Assembly (NCBI GenBank): GCA_000171835.1
Contig: ABHC01000019.1
Span: 1 to 64,000 of the forward strand
DNA: 64,000 nucleotides
Source of the DNA: an alpha proteobacterium BAL199
Lineage (GTDB): Bacteria; Pseudomonadota; Alphaproteobacteria; Thalassobaculales; Thalassobaculaceae
Direction: 5' to 3'
The notes below the pieces were generated by a model that was given only the letters and a program-made list of their open reading frames with translations, was not told the origin of the DNA and ran no database searches. The translations under genes were made by a program, and so were the position numbers. Shown piece after piece: positions 17,119-30,205 of the stretch; position 1 is the stretch's first letter; each line of letters begins with the position of its first letter.

Positions 17119-17436
17119 GTGCACGACCAACCTGACAGCCGCCCCGCCAACCCGATAGTCGGCCGCTTGGGTCTCCTGGTTTTTGCAACGCTGGTGGTAT
17201 GCACCGCGTTTGGCGAGGTCGCGACCGGCCTGATCGTCCCCGCAATGCCGATGCTGGGCGATATCTTTCAGAGGCCACCGGGAACGGTTCAGCTGATTAT
17301 CGTAGCATTCGCGGTCACGTTTGCGGTGGGGCAGCTGTTCTTTGGTCCGCTCTCCGACCGGCGGGGCCGCCGACCCGCGTTGATGATCGGCGCCCTCCTG
17401 GTAATCGCCGGGTCCGTCACATCGGCCACGGCCGAC
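17119..17436 (+). pseudogene. MFS drug-transporter-like gene, 5' fragment
   Basis: A GTG start at 17119 opens the first helices of a Bcr/CflA-type MFS transporter: LLVFATLVVCTAFGEVATGL, the periplasmic GLIVPAMPMLGDIF, and the loop-2 signature FFGPLSDRRGRRPALM. After about 105 residues (ending AGSVTSATA) transporter sequence stops and a DUF2326-type sequence begins in another frame near 17436. A complete transporter has about 400 residues. This one is truncated by a deletion or insertion event and is not functional. It was probably the exporter or importer of the catabolic cluster. Confidence 0.82.
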
Positions 17437-18398
17437 AGGCGAACGCGCTCACGACCGAGATCCATAGCCTACTCAACGCCAACATCATCGATAAAAGGAG
17501 GCTTGAACGCTATCGCGACTCTGTCGCCACCGAAGATGCACCCTCCGAAGACCTCCTCGACGCGCTCTACACAGAAGCAGGCATCGCCCTGCCAGGCGCT
17601 GTCGTCAAGACACTCTCGGACGCTCGCACCTTCAACGCGAAGATCATCGCCAACCGGCGCGAGTTCATCGCCGGCGAGATCGCCTCGCTTGAGGCAGCAA
17701 TCACTGAGCGTGACGGCCAAATCGCGGCTCTGACGGATCGGCGCGCGGAATATCTTAGCGCCTTGGCCGGACAGGGAGCCTTGGAGGAACTCACCCAGTT
17801 GCAGGAGCTCCATGCCGCGACCCGACTAAAAGTTGACGAACTGACCAATCGCATCACGCAGTTGCGGCAAATGACCACGAAGGCCGACACGATCAAGGTC
17901 GAGACCGTCGAGCTTAAGCGCGCCACCACACTCGATTATGAAGAACGCCGTGCGCTCTGGTCACAGGCATTGAGCCTGTTCTCCGACTTCTCGGAGCATC
18001 TCTACAATGCTCCCGGTCGACTCGTGATTGACATCGACGACACGGGCTACAAGTTCGACGTCGAGATTGCCGGCAGCCCGAGCGAGGGCATTAGCAAGAT
18101 GAAGATCTTCTGCTATGATCTCATGCTGATTTCGTTCGCGCGGCAGCGCGGTCTCGGTGTTGACTTTCTCATCCACGACAGCACGATCTTCGACGGCGTC
18201 GATCCGAGACAGCGGGCCCATGCGCTCGAACTTGCGGTCGCGATGTCCGCGAAATTCGGCTTTCAGTACATATGCTGCATCAACACCGACATGTTGCCCA
18301 TCAACGACTTTTCACAGGGGTTCGACTTCGAAAACCTAGTTCGTCTTCGGCTGACGGACACGGATCCAAGTGGCAGCCTGCTTGGCTTTCGATACTAA
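17437..18398 (+). pseudogene. DUF2326-type ATPase, C-terminal fragment
   Basis: About 320 residues: a long coiled coil (EIASLEAAITERDGQIAALT and following) leads to the DUF2326 C-terminal domain (GRLVIDIDDTGYKFDVEI, MKIFCYDLMLI, FLIHDSTIFDGVD, FQYICCINTD). In intact proteins a RecF/SMC-like ATPase head precedes the coil, and such ATPases occur in three-component ABC defence modules. Here the Walker A half is missing and the first codons run out of the transporter fragment in a different frame. It is a remnant of a defence-type gene, so loss of function is likely. Confidence 0.75.
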
Positions 18399-18416
18399 TG
18401 AATTGACCTCATTCTC

Positions 18417-18563
18417 TCATGCCATACTTTGTTCAAGCCGGTGCTTGCGCTTAGGCCAATCGGGCAGAACGCGATCCAATAGGTCCAACAACGCCGGTCC
18501 GTGGTGCGGTACGGCAATGTGGCAGAGCTCGTGCGTGATGACGTAATCGATAGCGTCGGTTGA
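18417..18563 (-). pseudogene. YgjP/M48-type metallopeptidase, C-terminal fragment
   Basis: Forty-eight codons ending at the TGA at 18417-18419 read DAIDYVITHELCHIAVPHH followed by a helical tail ending HRLEQSMA. This is the zinc-binding HExxH region and C-terminus of YgjP-type metal-dependent hydrolases often found beside type I restriction genes. Nothing upstream in the same frame belongs to the family; an unrelated fragment joins at 18563. It is too short to be active. Confidence 0.65.
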
Positions 18564-18790
18564 CCTCGCTTGCATTCGAAGACGTAGAGCTTTCTTGATG
18601 CAGCGTTGAAGGCAAGGCAGTCGAGATGTGCCTTGCCGCTGGCCACAGGGATCCGCTCTTTCGCCGCCTGCCAGTTCGGCAATTTATTGATTGCGAGAGA
18701 CGCGGGTTCGAGCCGAACAAGGGATCGCATGGAATCGAGGCGGATTTCGCTTTTGCATCTGCGATGAGTTGGCTCGCATGCTTTTTCCAA
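18563..18790 (-). pseudogene. PD-(D/E)XK nuclease-like fragment
   Basis: The stretch reads GKAHLDCLAFNAASRKLYV then FECKRG. The pattern D-x(n)-ExK within two beta strands is that of PD-(D/E)XK nuclease cores (normally D-L/V-L-A-F followed by E-x-K). It is cut exactly at KRG, where the metallopeptidase fragment begins, so the two pieces were joined by a deletion. The upstream end at about 18790 also has no convincing start. This is a tentative call from a short motif. Confidence 0.45.
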
Positions 18791-18890
18791 AGCAGCGCTT
18801 CAGCGTATGTCAACCTCAGGCACAAGGGCACTCATCTCCATCGGGGGCACTGAACCGCTAGGGATCAAGAAAGGCGTTTCCGAGGGTTCG

Positions 18891-21160
18891 TCACTCCTTC
18901 TCGAACCCCTGACTGTCGAACTTCAGAGTGCGACTATTTTCTGTCACCGTTCGGACCAATTGGTCTGTGGCCCCGTTCGGAAGCCTGGCTTCGATTTCGA
19001 TCGTCACGGTGACTTCGGCCCCCATCTGCCCGGCCAGGTGCGCAATGACTTCGTCGGCGATCCTCCCGGCGTCTCGGCCAACTCGGCTTGAGTCGAGCCG
19101 CACAGACCCGTGGAACCGCCGCAGCACCTGCGCCGCTGGCGGCGCGGGCGCTGGATCTGGAACTCCTGGCCCCGGTGTCGGTCCTTTGCCTCCCGGCTCG
19201 GGAGAAGGAGTGGGCGTCCCAGGAACGGGCACCTCTGCATCCAACTGTTTAGCGGCGACATCCGGCTTGACGAGCAGGCCGGCGCTATCGGCGGAAATCA
19301 TCACGCCTTGTCCGCCCCGCAGTCCGCGATAGCGGCATGCGGCGTCGTCGAAACTTTCGGCGAAGCCAAACGTGTCCGCGCGCCATGTCAAGAGGGCGAT
19401 GCCGTCAAGAATAGCCTGCAGCAGGACCTCGGGCCCTGCTATGCGTGGCAGATAAAGATAGCGAGCAAAATCATCGACGACCTGCTTGATCGCCACATGA
19501 TCTCCGCGCCAGAGCGGTACGGCGTCCAAGTGTTTTCGTAGGATTGTCGAACCGAGGCCGGTGACAAGGAGTTCGTCGCTCCGCAGCTTCTTGCTGGCCC
19601 TTACAGCGAGCGCGTCGCCGCCGGTGAGGCGAACCGCTTCCCATTTGACGGGAGCCTGAGGATTGGATTGCTCCGGGACAAGGAGCCACTGATACGTCTC
19701 CGGCAGTCGAGCGGTCGCCGCGCCGTCCGCCGCCTGTTTCTGGGTTTCGGCCTGACGCGCCTGATGGGGGTCAAGATTGAGCGCCTCTTTTTCGGCAACG
19801 ATGGAAGACCAAGCCAGATATTTACGAAGGGCTTCGTCCAGATCCTGGAGCCGGACGCGGTCTGCTGCCAAAAACACGAGCGTGTTTCGATAAAGACGGG
19901 GGGCATTGCCGCGCGATTCGAGAATGGCCTTTGCCGCCACTTCCGCTGGGCTATCGGCCTCCTTGCTGTAGGAATGCTCAGACGGCAGCACCACGAGCCG
20001 CGCGTCGTAGTCGTCAGGCACATCCGCGCCCGAGCGAGGAAGGGGATGTATCCGCGAGAAATCTCCGTTGCGTTTAAGGTCGGCTCGCAGGCGGGCATCG
20101 AGTTCGGCGGCTAGCTTGTCCGGGTCGCGCTTCAATTGCTCGGCACGATCCTCGGCCAGCTTCGTCACTGTGGGCTGCGTCGCATACCAGGCGCGCGGAC
20201 CGTCCTGATAAAGATAGGTGGCGGATGCCGCCAAGCGCCTCAGAGCGTCGCCAAAAACGGCCGACGACTCGCCCGGCATGACACAACCAAGCTTCACACG
20301 CCTGTCTTCGAGGCCGCGATGCGCGGCAGCCGAAGTCGGTGCGGACCCGAGATAGATGGTGCGCGCAACCCGGCGCGTGGCCGAAAGCTTCCCTAGATTG
20401 GGAACCTCGGCATCGATCCTCAGCGGTAACGAGTTGGGGCCGTCGACGTCCTTTTCGATGATGGGGACCCAGATGTCCGAAAGATATCGCGTAAGTTCGA
20501 ATTGTACGCGCGGATCGTCGATGGGAATCGTCGAAGGCAGGATCAACGGGCTTCTATCGCCCTTCTCCCACAGGCTGTGAATGACCGCCGCCATGAGGCG
20601 CAGGACGCCGCGTGTCCGCTGGAACTTCACCAGCGTCGACCAGTCGGTATAGAGCCGATCGAATATCTCGGGATGGATCGGGAAAGCCGCCTGGATGCGC
20701 TTCTCGTAGTCGGCGCCCCGGCATTCCGGCGGAAACTCCGCCGCCTGGGCATGATAGAGGTCGGCAAAGGCGCGCGCCGTCAGGTCGCGCTGCTTGAACA
20801 GATCGCCCGCGATGGGCTCGAACAAACGTCGCCTGACGATCTCGAACCCTTCCTCCGCCGTCGCCGGCCGCCAGGAGGACTCGACACGCCCAACCACGTT
20901 GCGCAACCGGTCGAGGGCCTCGCGGCCACGAATGCCGCCGACTTCGACATCGTCCGCCTGCGTGTGCGGTGATCCGGCAGTATCGGATGCGGGCAGCGAT
21001 ACGACGAGCAGACAATTATTGGCGTTCTTCGCCGATTCCGTCAGCGCCTGAGCGAAAGTGAATTGCGTTTCGAACCCGCCGGCCGGGAGATCGCTCTGGT
21101 CGTGCAACTGGCGTGCATAGGCCACCCATTCGTCTATCAGGACGAGACATGGCCCATAGG
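18891..21160 (-). pseudogene. DUF499 anti-phage-type ATPase, truncated at the 5' end
   Basis: About 755 residues of a DUF499-family protein. It enters at the Walker B-like segment ([17 protein letters not shown]) and continues to the natural C-terminus, including the proline-rich linker and a final domain (GSVRLDSSRVGRDAGRIADE, LPNGATDQLVRTV). The N-terminal part with Walker A is gone. Near 21160 it is fused out of frame to a DUF1156 methyltransferase fragment. DUF499 proteins are companions of DUF1156 methylases and SNF2 helicases in DISARM-related cassettes. Without the ATP-binding loop it should be inactive. Confidence 0.82.
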
Positions 21161-21504
21161 GGCGGGGCCCGGCTCCGGCACGACGAGGTTGGTGCCTTTG
21201 GCCTTGTCGGCAAGGGCGCGTGCATCCTCCCAAACCTTCAGGCGGGCCTTGAGGGCTGTTTCGGCAAGCCGCCTTAGCTTCGGATCCGCGCGCAGCGTGT
21301 CCACGTACGCCGAGGGGTCGTCCACCATCTGCGCGAAGATCACCGCACGCGCTGCTGCTAGCGGCCGCCGCGCCCACCACAGATGTAGCGTGGAGGGATG
21401 GCCATGCCGGATCGACTTCTCCCGCGCAGAGGCCTTGTTGATCGCCTCCAGCGGCAAGGCGACCTCGATGAGTTTTTTGCGTGTTTTGGCTGTCATGGGC
21501 ATTC

Positions 21505-21508
<4 letters not shown>
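21160..21508 (-). pseudogene. DUF1156 DNA methyltransferase, N-terminal fragment
   Basis: The start is GTG 21508, which overlaps the helicase stop (GTGA); an ATG at 21502 or 21496 is also possible. The fragment carries the DUF1156 hallmark: [20 protein letters not shown], then [20 protein letters not shown]. After about 115 residues it runs into DUF499 sequence in another frame. The catalytic domain with the methyltransferase motifs is missing. It is the second gene of the operon headed by the WYL regulator and helicase. Confidence 0.85.
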
Positions 21509-25101
<3,593 letters not shown>

Positions 25102-25983
25102 CTAACCCTCCGCTCCAAGCGTTCTGAAAGCGCCTGGCAGGGCTTGCGGGTTCAGCAGCACGATCTGCTGATCCTGCGGGCGCCGCGCAGCGGGATCCGT
25201 GTCCAGCCCCAGCCGCTTGAGCGCGTAGTAGAGAAGCGCCTTCCGGACCGGGATCTTGGCCTTCCCGCTACGCATTCCGTAGTCGAGAGCGATGACCTTC
25301 TGCTGCGTGTCGGACAGTTCCGGGTGGGGCCCGATTTCAAGGGTCACATGCTCGTTCCAGTCGGCGTCCGTCTCAGGCTCCGCTTCGCTCGGCTTGGTGC
25401 CGCGGGTCTCGATGATGCGTGAGAGCAGGAAATCCTTGAAGCTTTGGTCGGTGAGGCAGAAGGCTCGCGTGTGCCAGCGGAACCCGTCGAATCCGACGGC
25501 GTGTGGTGCAATCCACCGCCAGCGAGGCTCGGGCCGGGAGAGCGACTGGTACTTGACCTCAATCGCTTCGGATCGCCGGATCGAGGCGATCACCGAGCGC
25601 AGTGTCTTGGCATTGACGCCCCTCACAGGGGTTGGCGCGGCGTCGTATGATGGGAACTGGCCAATCCAGGCGTCAGCCCGGTCAAGAATGCCATCAGCGA
25701 CGGAGCGCAGCTGAGAGAGATAGCGGCTGGCGTCCGGCTTCAGGTAAAGCGGCGCGAACGCTGCGCCGCGGACATACGCACGCGCGCTCTTGTCGTACTG
25801 CATGTTATCCGGCGCCATTCCGATATAGCGGTTCAGGTCGGTGGACGCCTGGTTCACCGACACCCCGAACGCGCTCATCAGATCGCCTCGATTCACATGC
25901 CCCTCCCAAAACAGGCGGAACTCGATGAATTCGAGCCGCTGCTCGACTCCCCACCGAAGATCTGCCTTCTCTGTTTCCACCAT
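25102..25983 (-). CDS. WYL-domain regulator (BrxR/CapW-like)
   Basis: 293 residues. An N-terminal winged helix (FIEFRLFWEGHVNRGDLM, FGVSVNQASTDLNRYIG) is followed by a WYL fold (VKYQSLSRPEPRWRWIAPHAV, FRWHTRAFCL) and a C-terminal extension ending in a small helical region. This order is that of BrxR/CapW regulators, which form dimers and repress defence operons. ATG 25983 has GGGAG upstream. It is the first gene of the helicase operon, and a perfect 7-bp inverted repeat 28 bases upstream is a likely operator. Confidence 0.88.
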   Translation of the reverse strand: MVETEKADLRWGVEQRLEFIEFRLFWEGHVNRGDLMSAFGVSVNQASTDLNRYIGMAPDNMQYDKSARAYVRGAAFAPLYLKPDASRYLSQLRSVADGILDRADAWIGQFPSYDAAPTPVRGVNAKTLRSVIASIRRSEAIEVKYQSLSRPEPRWRWIAPHAVGFDGFRWHTRAFCLTDQSFKDFLLSRIIETRGTKPSEAEPETDADWNEHVTLEIGPHPELSDTQQKVIALDYGMRSGKAKIPVRKALLYYALKRLGLDTDPAARRPQDQQIVLLNPQALPGAFRTLGAEG

Positions 25984-26010
25984 GCACTCCCAGCGACATG
26001 ACCCGTCTGA

Positions 26011-26030
26011 AAACTAGGCTGAACTAGTTT
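26011..26030. promoter_or_regulatory. Candidate WYL-regulator operator
   Basis: A perfect inverted repeat, AAACTAG-N6-CTAGTTT, lies 28 bases upstream of the WYL gene start. Its position in the only promoter region of the helicase operon fits an autoregulatory site bound by a WYL dimer. Confidence 0.6.
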
Positions 26031-26040
26031 CTAGACCCCT

Positions 26041-26351
26041 GGGAAGGGTAGCCGACGGACGGGTCGTATTCAATCGAAATTGCGTCATTGGATAGCACCA
26101 ATAAATTGAGTTTCTTGGTAAACAGGTCTGGGCGTGCCGGGAGCTGCACGGCGCTCGACCGGCACGCCCTTTCCTGCTGCATGGCTGGTCAACGCCAGCC
26201 ATGCGGTCGGCGAAACCTCGGCCGACCTGGTGGGCTCCGAACGGGTTCGCCGCCATCCCCACCGCCGCGCTCGATCCGCCCCTCCGTGCGGCGTCTCCCG
26301 CGGTCCCCGCGCTTATCGGGTCCGGGTCCCCATCAGTCCAGGCCGCTCTGG
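26041..26351. other. Non-coding stretch with two hairpins
   Basis: No convincing gene. Two inverted repeats are visible: GGGCGTGCCGG at 26130-26140 pairs with 26159-26169, and GCATGGCTGG at 26179-26188 pairs with 26195-26204 across a 6-base loop. They could be a transcription terminator or element debris. No T-run follows either one, which argues against a standard terminator. Confidence 0.5.
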
Positions 26352-26525
26352 CTATTCCGCCTCGGGCGGCGGAGTGGACGCCATTTCGGTGATAGCCTGG
26401 AATTCGGCCAGAAACTCCGGCCGGTGCTGCATCAGGTGCCGGACGATCCGCGCGTTCCCGAGAAGCTTCACGAGGTATCCCTTGACGACGGTCAGTTGCA
26501 GGTGGTCCTTGCCGTAGCCCGCATT
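26352..26525 (-). pseudogene. RepB/ParB-like C-terminal fragment
   Basis: About 55 residues (GYGKDHLQLTVVKGYLVKLL then NARIVRHLMQHRPEFLAEFQ) resemble the extreme C-terminus of RepB-type partition proteins, in which a SYG-DHL-LTVAKGYL-KLL-NARVVR segment closes the protein. The N-terminal ParB domain is absent, and the sequence upstream (MICIGNVEFKTAKSAGYSG) does not fit the family. The ParB-like gene at 30206-31168 lacks exactly this kind of tail, so the two may be separated parts of one rearranged locus. Confidence 0.5.
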
Positions 26526-26611
26526 CCCCGAGTAGCCGGCTGATTTCGCTGTCTTGAACTCAACATTACCTATACAAATCATGGTGTTGATGGCTGCGAG
26601 GGGCGTATTTC

Positions 26612-27967
26612 ATGGATCACCCAGAGGGTGCGGGATTACAGCGGGCAGATCGGGTGGATTTCGACCCTCGCGTGCGGCTGGAATTTCGTGGCACGCAGAT
26701 CAGTTCGGACGGCGGCCTGCTGGTGATGCGCGAGCTTGACGATGCGCTTGGGCTGTCCAATCTGGCATCAGCTTCGCTGCGCGACAATCGTATCGGAAGG
26801 AACACGGTCCATCGTCTTGACGGGCTGTTCCGGCAATCGGTGTTCGGGCGGCTGGCCGGATATGGGGATGTGAACGATGCTGACCGTCTCGCGCTCGACC
26901 CGGTGATGCGTCAGGTTGTCGGCGGCAGGGCCGTCGATGCGCAAGCAGCTTCAGCATCGCAGATGGGGCGGTTCGAGACCGAGACACTGGCCTTGCCTGA
27001 GAACCGGGCGGCGCTGGCCGACCTGAATGGCCGATGGATTGACCGGTTTCATGACCGCAACGGGCTCAAGTATATCGTGCTGGACATGGACAGCTCGGTC
27101 AGCCCGACGCATGGCGATCAGGAAGGAGCGGCGTGGAACGGGCATTTCGACTGCAACTGCTATCATCCCAACTTCTTGTTCAACCAGTTCGGCATGCTGG
27201 AACGCTGCGCCCTGCGCAATGGCAACGTCCACAGCGCCGACGGCTGGCGGAACGTCCTTGATCCGGTGATCACCCGCTACGCTGGTCGCAACCTTGGTGG
27301 CCGCTTCTTCCGGGCCGATGCCGCCTATGCGATCCCGGCACTCTATGAGCGACTGGAAGGGGCAGGCTATTTCTACGCCATCCGGATGAAGAAGAACGCC
27401 GTTCTCGAAGGCTGCATCGCTCATCGGTTAACCCGCCCCGTTGGGCGGCCGTCAAAGACCAAGGTGAAGCGGTTCTACGAGGACTTCCAGTATCAGGCTC
27501 AGAGTTGGGACAAGCCACGCCGCGTGATCGCCAAGATCGAATGGCATCCGGGCGAACTGTTCCCCAAGGTCGGCTTCATCGTCACCAACCTGCCGATGGA
27601 GCCGGACGAGATCACCCGCTTTTACAATCGCCGCGGCACCGCCGAGCAGCATATCAAGGAAGGCAAGCATGCCTTTCACTGGACGCGGCTGTCATGCCGG
27701 AAGTTCCGCGACAACGAGGTGCGGCTGCAGTTGCACGCACTGGCCTACAACCTGGCCACCTTCCTGCGCTGCATCGAGCTACCCGAGGCGATGGCCGACT
27801 GGTCGCTAACCAGCCTGCAGCTCAAGCTGATCAAGATCGGGGCACGCGTCGTGCGCCACGCCCGCGCCATTACCTTCCAGTTGGCCGAGGTGGCCGTCAC
27901 CGGCCCGATGGTGCGCGCCATCCTCGCCGCTATCCGCCGATTGCGAGCGCCACCGCTATGCGCATGA
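26612..27967 (+). CDS. IS1380-family transposase (first copy)
   Basis: 451 residues, full length for IS1380. DDE-type core: the first catalytic region is YIVLDMDSSVSPTHGDQEG, the second is FFRADAAYAIPALYERL, and the third is the RGTAEQHIKEGKHAFHW segment with the conserved glutamate. ATG 26612 is preceded by GAGGGG. A related but clearly different copy lies at 55507-56859 on the other strand. I could not define matching terminal repeats for this copy by eye, so element boundaries are left open. Confidence 0.9.
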   Translation: MDHPEGAGLQRADRVDFDPRVRLEFRGTQISSDGGLLVMRELDDALGLSNLASASLRDNRIGRNTVHRLDGLFRQSVFGRLAGYGDVNDADRLALDPVMRQVVGGRAVDAQAASASQMGRFETETLALPENRAALADLNGRWIDRFHDRNGLKYIVLDMDSSVSPTHGDQEGAAWNGHFDCNCYHPNFLFNQFGMLERCALRNGNVHSADGWRNVLDPVITRYAGRNLGGRFFRADAAYAIPALYERLEGAGYFYAIRMKKNAVLEGCIAHRLTRPVGRPSKTKVKRFYEDFQYQAQSWDKPRRVIAKIEWHPGELFPKVGFIVTNLPMEPDEITRFYNRRGTAEQHIKEGKHAFHWTRLSCRKFRDNEVRLQLHALAYNLATFLRCIELPEAMADWSLTSLQLKLIKIGARVVRHARAITFQLAEVAVTGPMVRAILAAIRRLRAPPLCA

Positions 27968-28157
27968 CCGCGATCCGGACCCAAACTGAACGAAAGCGGC
28001 AGGACAGGTCTATCCACTGCGCTGAAAAACACCGCCCCTGGGCCAGGACACAGCGGCTTCCCGGTCTGATCCGCCCTGTTACAGCAGCCTGCGCGACCCC
28101 TGACGCCGCTTGGGGCAAAAACGATTGTCCAGAGGTCGGATTCAGGCGATCTTCACG

Positions 28158-28304
28158 TCAGTCGGCACGCCGCTTGGGGAATGTCGGCTGATGAATGCTG
28201 TGCTTCGCCGCCAACTCGGCCAGCGTCAACTCGCCCCGGATCGCCTCCAGTGCCACCTTCGCCTTGAAATCAGCCGTGTATCGCCTGCGCGTGACCTTGC
28301 CCAT
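28158..28304 (-). pseudogene. IS3-family OrfA, N-terminal fragment
   Basis: A 48-codon frame from ATG 28304 reads MGKVTRRRYTADFKAKVALE, then the helix-turn-helix LTLAELAAKHSIHQ. This is the start of the IS3-family OrfA (Tnp_1-like) protein. Homology stops after HSIHQ and a stop follows at 28158. OrfB is absent. Upstream at about 28343-28366 the sequence CCGGTTTTCAGGGGCCA resembles the terminal repeat of such elements, so this is one end of a truncated insertion sequence. Confidence 0.7.
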
Positions 28305-28426
28305 CCAATCCCGTCCTTCTCATCGACGGGAACAGCTTAACCGGCTGTCCGGTTTTCAGGGGCCACCTCTGCGGGATTGGAGCGTCGATCCGTGCGAGCG
28401 GAAGACAGCACGTTGCGGATCGGCTG

Positions 28427-28630
28427 GTGCTTGCCGAGTCAGACGGGAAAGGCTACCGGGTGGAGCTGGGACGTTGCGTGCGGAACGTGTCGTTTCAGCT
28501 AACGGTCGCGGTCGATGCGACCCATTGCATCAGCCAATTGCCGGACGTGAATATGTTAGGAACTTCGGTCCAGAGCGATCGCCTCGTTGTGCCCTTGCTG
28601 ATGGTGAAGGTTGCTATCGATGGAATTTAA
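28427..28630 (+). other. Possible C-terminal remnant of an unknown gene
   Basis: A 67-codon frame ends with TAA directly before the ATG of the following glycosyltransferase (TAAATG). Its translation (LGRCVRNVSFQLTVAVDATH and following) is not low-complexity, and the stop-start arrangement is typical of an operon partner. It begins abruptly next to IS3 debris, so it may be the surviving 3' end of an upstream glycan gene. I do not recognise it, and it could also be chance. Confidence 0.3.
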
Positions 28631-30196
28631 ATGACGGGTAGCATTGTTGAAAAAATAGGGCTTGCGGAAACTCACCTGTTGGAGAATCCGGCTGCGTTTG
28701 AGAATTTTTCCGATGTAATTCTTGCGATCGATGATCCGCACGAAGTGTTCTCGTGGTTTCGACGGTTGAGTATTCAATCAAATGTAAAAATTGATGGCAA
28801 GATTCTCAGGAAGGTACTCTACGCTGTTGGGAGAGTCGATGTTGACATGCTTCGAGTGTTCGCCGAATCGGCTCCCAATCGTGACTATCGAATTAGATCG
28901 TTTATTGCAGCGGCGCTGTTGGCAAACAATCGAGTTGATTTGGAAAAAGTCAACAATATGTTCATAAATTTTGAAAACTGTAAGGATAACTTTGAAATTA
29001 CGCTGGCTATTATTTCTAAAAAAATAAAACCATCGTCAGTTTCTGATGCGTTTGATATCATTAGATTGAAGGGAAGTTTGATTGGTATATTATCTTCAGC
29101 TGGTTTTTTTAGATTGAAAGATATTATATCACTTGGAAAATCGGAATTTATCAGAAGAATTAGAAGGAATTTATATAAAGGTGAAATCAGAGGATTTACA
29201 GATCAATGGACGTTTGCTATTGGGCATCTAGTATTGTTGTTATTTTTAATCAAAGGTCAGTCTATTGGCGTGTCGGATTTTCGAACAGCAGAAATTTGGA
29301 GAGGAGGGATTGCCAATCGAGTTCTTTGGAATAATCTCTTGGTTTTATCTAAGAATGTAAAAACTGTTCCTAAAGGATCGGTGTTCGCCGACCATCACGA
29401 CAGTAGCCATCATGAGTGGATGGACGGGCGTTTCGTTGACTATTTCGAAGCCTGCGGGATCGTGGCAGATCGATCCGGGGAGGCCTGTGGAGCAATCCTG
29501 GATCGACCGTCACAACGGGATCCAGCCCTGCTGAGTTTCTTCGATGCAACCGGTATCAGTCCCGGTGATCAAATTGTCACTCTGCATTGCCGGGAGGGCG
29601 GCTTTCGCGCGGTAGGGGCTTCCAGCCTGCGCGACGTCGACATTACCGCGTATCGGGTCGCACTGATAAAACTGGTGGAGCAAGGTTACCAAGTCATCCG
29701 TCTTGGAGACTCGTCGATGACCCCATTGCCACCGATCGCAGGGGTTTTTGATTACGCCGTGTCCGAGCTGAAATCCGAGGCGTTGGACATCCTGCTGCCG
29801 GGGATCGCCAGTTTCCATATCGGTTCGAGCTCTGGCTTGTCGCTCGTTCCCCTCCTGTACGGGACCCCGTGCCTGTTTCTGAACTGGCACCCATTCGATC
29901 TGCTGCCATGGGGCCGCCGCAACTGGACGGTCGTGAAGCCGATCCATTCGAGCTCCGACGGACGGCTGGTCGTCGAGCGACGCGCCTACGGTTCGCTCGG
30001 AAGGATCCGCGAAAGGAGCCTGCTCAACACGTTCGGATACGACATTCGAGATCTGAGTGCGGTCGAGATTGAGCGGGCCGTGATGGGGTTTGTGGAAACG
30101 ATTGAAGCCGATCTCCCTGAACCACCGAAGGTCGGTCTGAACCAAGGCCGCGTGCTGACTGTCAACGACCGGGATGAGCTTCAGGATCTGCAGTAG
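28631..30196 (+). CDS. TIGR04372-like glycosyltransferase
   Basis: 521 residues in one unbroken frame. The C-terminal half is GT-B-like and matches TIGR04372 proteins: IVTLHCREGGFR, then VEQGYQVIRLGDSSMTPLP, the nucleotide-sugar region IASFHIGSSSGLSLVPLLYG and a closing TPCLFLNWHP. The N-terminal ~250 residues are helical and of unknown role. Base use changes sharply inside the gene: codons before about 29390 are AT-rich (many AAA, ATT, TTT), those after are GC-rich like the host. It may be a recombinant between a foreign 5' part and a local 3' part. It probably acts on a surface polysaccharide or protein glycan. Confidence 0.75.
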   Translation: MTGSIVEKIGLAETHLLENPAAFENFSDVILAIDDPHEVFSWFRRLSIQSNVKIDGKILRKVLYAVGRVDVDMLRVFAESAPNRDYRIRSFIAAALLANNRVDLEKVNNMFINFENCKDNFEITLAIISKKIKPSSVSDAFDIIRLKGSLIGILSSAGFFRLKDIISLGKSEFIRRIRRNLYKGEIRGFTDQWTFAIGHLVLLLFLIKGQSIGVSDFRTAEIWRGGIANRVLWNNLLVLSKNVKTVPKGSVFADHHDSSHHEWMDGRFVDYFEACGIVADRSGEACGAILDRPSQRDPALLSFFDATGISPGDQIVTLHCREGGFRAVGASSLRDVDITAYRVALIKLVEQGYQVIRLGDSSMTPLPPIAGVFDYAVSELKSEALDILLPGIASFHIGSSSGLSLVPLLYGTPCLFLNWHPFDLLPWGRRNWTVVKPIHSSSDGRLVVERRAYGSLGRIRERSLLNTFGYDIRDLSAVEIERAVMGFVETIEADLPEPPKVGLNQGRVLTVNDRDELQDLQ

Positions 30197-30205
30197 CCCC
30201 GCCGT

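Noticed and set aside
17437-18398. Considered as an intact small coiled-coil gene
   Set aside because: The DUF2326 family needs an ATPase head. No start codon with a ribosome site opens this frame at the homology boundary, and the first codons come from the truncated transporter.
26179-26204. Hairpin considered as a rho-independent terminator for the WYL/helicase region
   Set aside because: It is upstream of that operon, not downstream, and lacks a following T-run on either strand.
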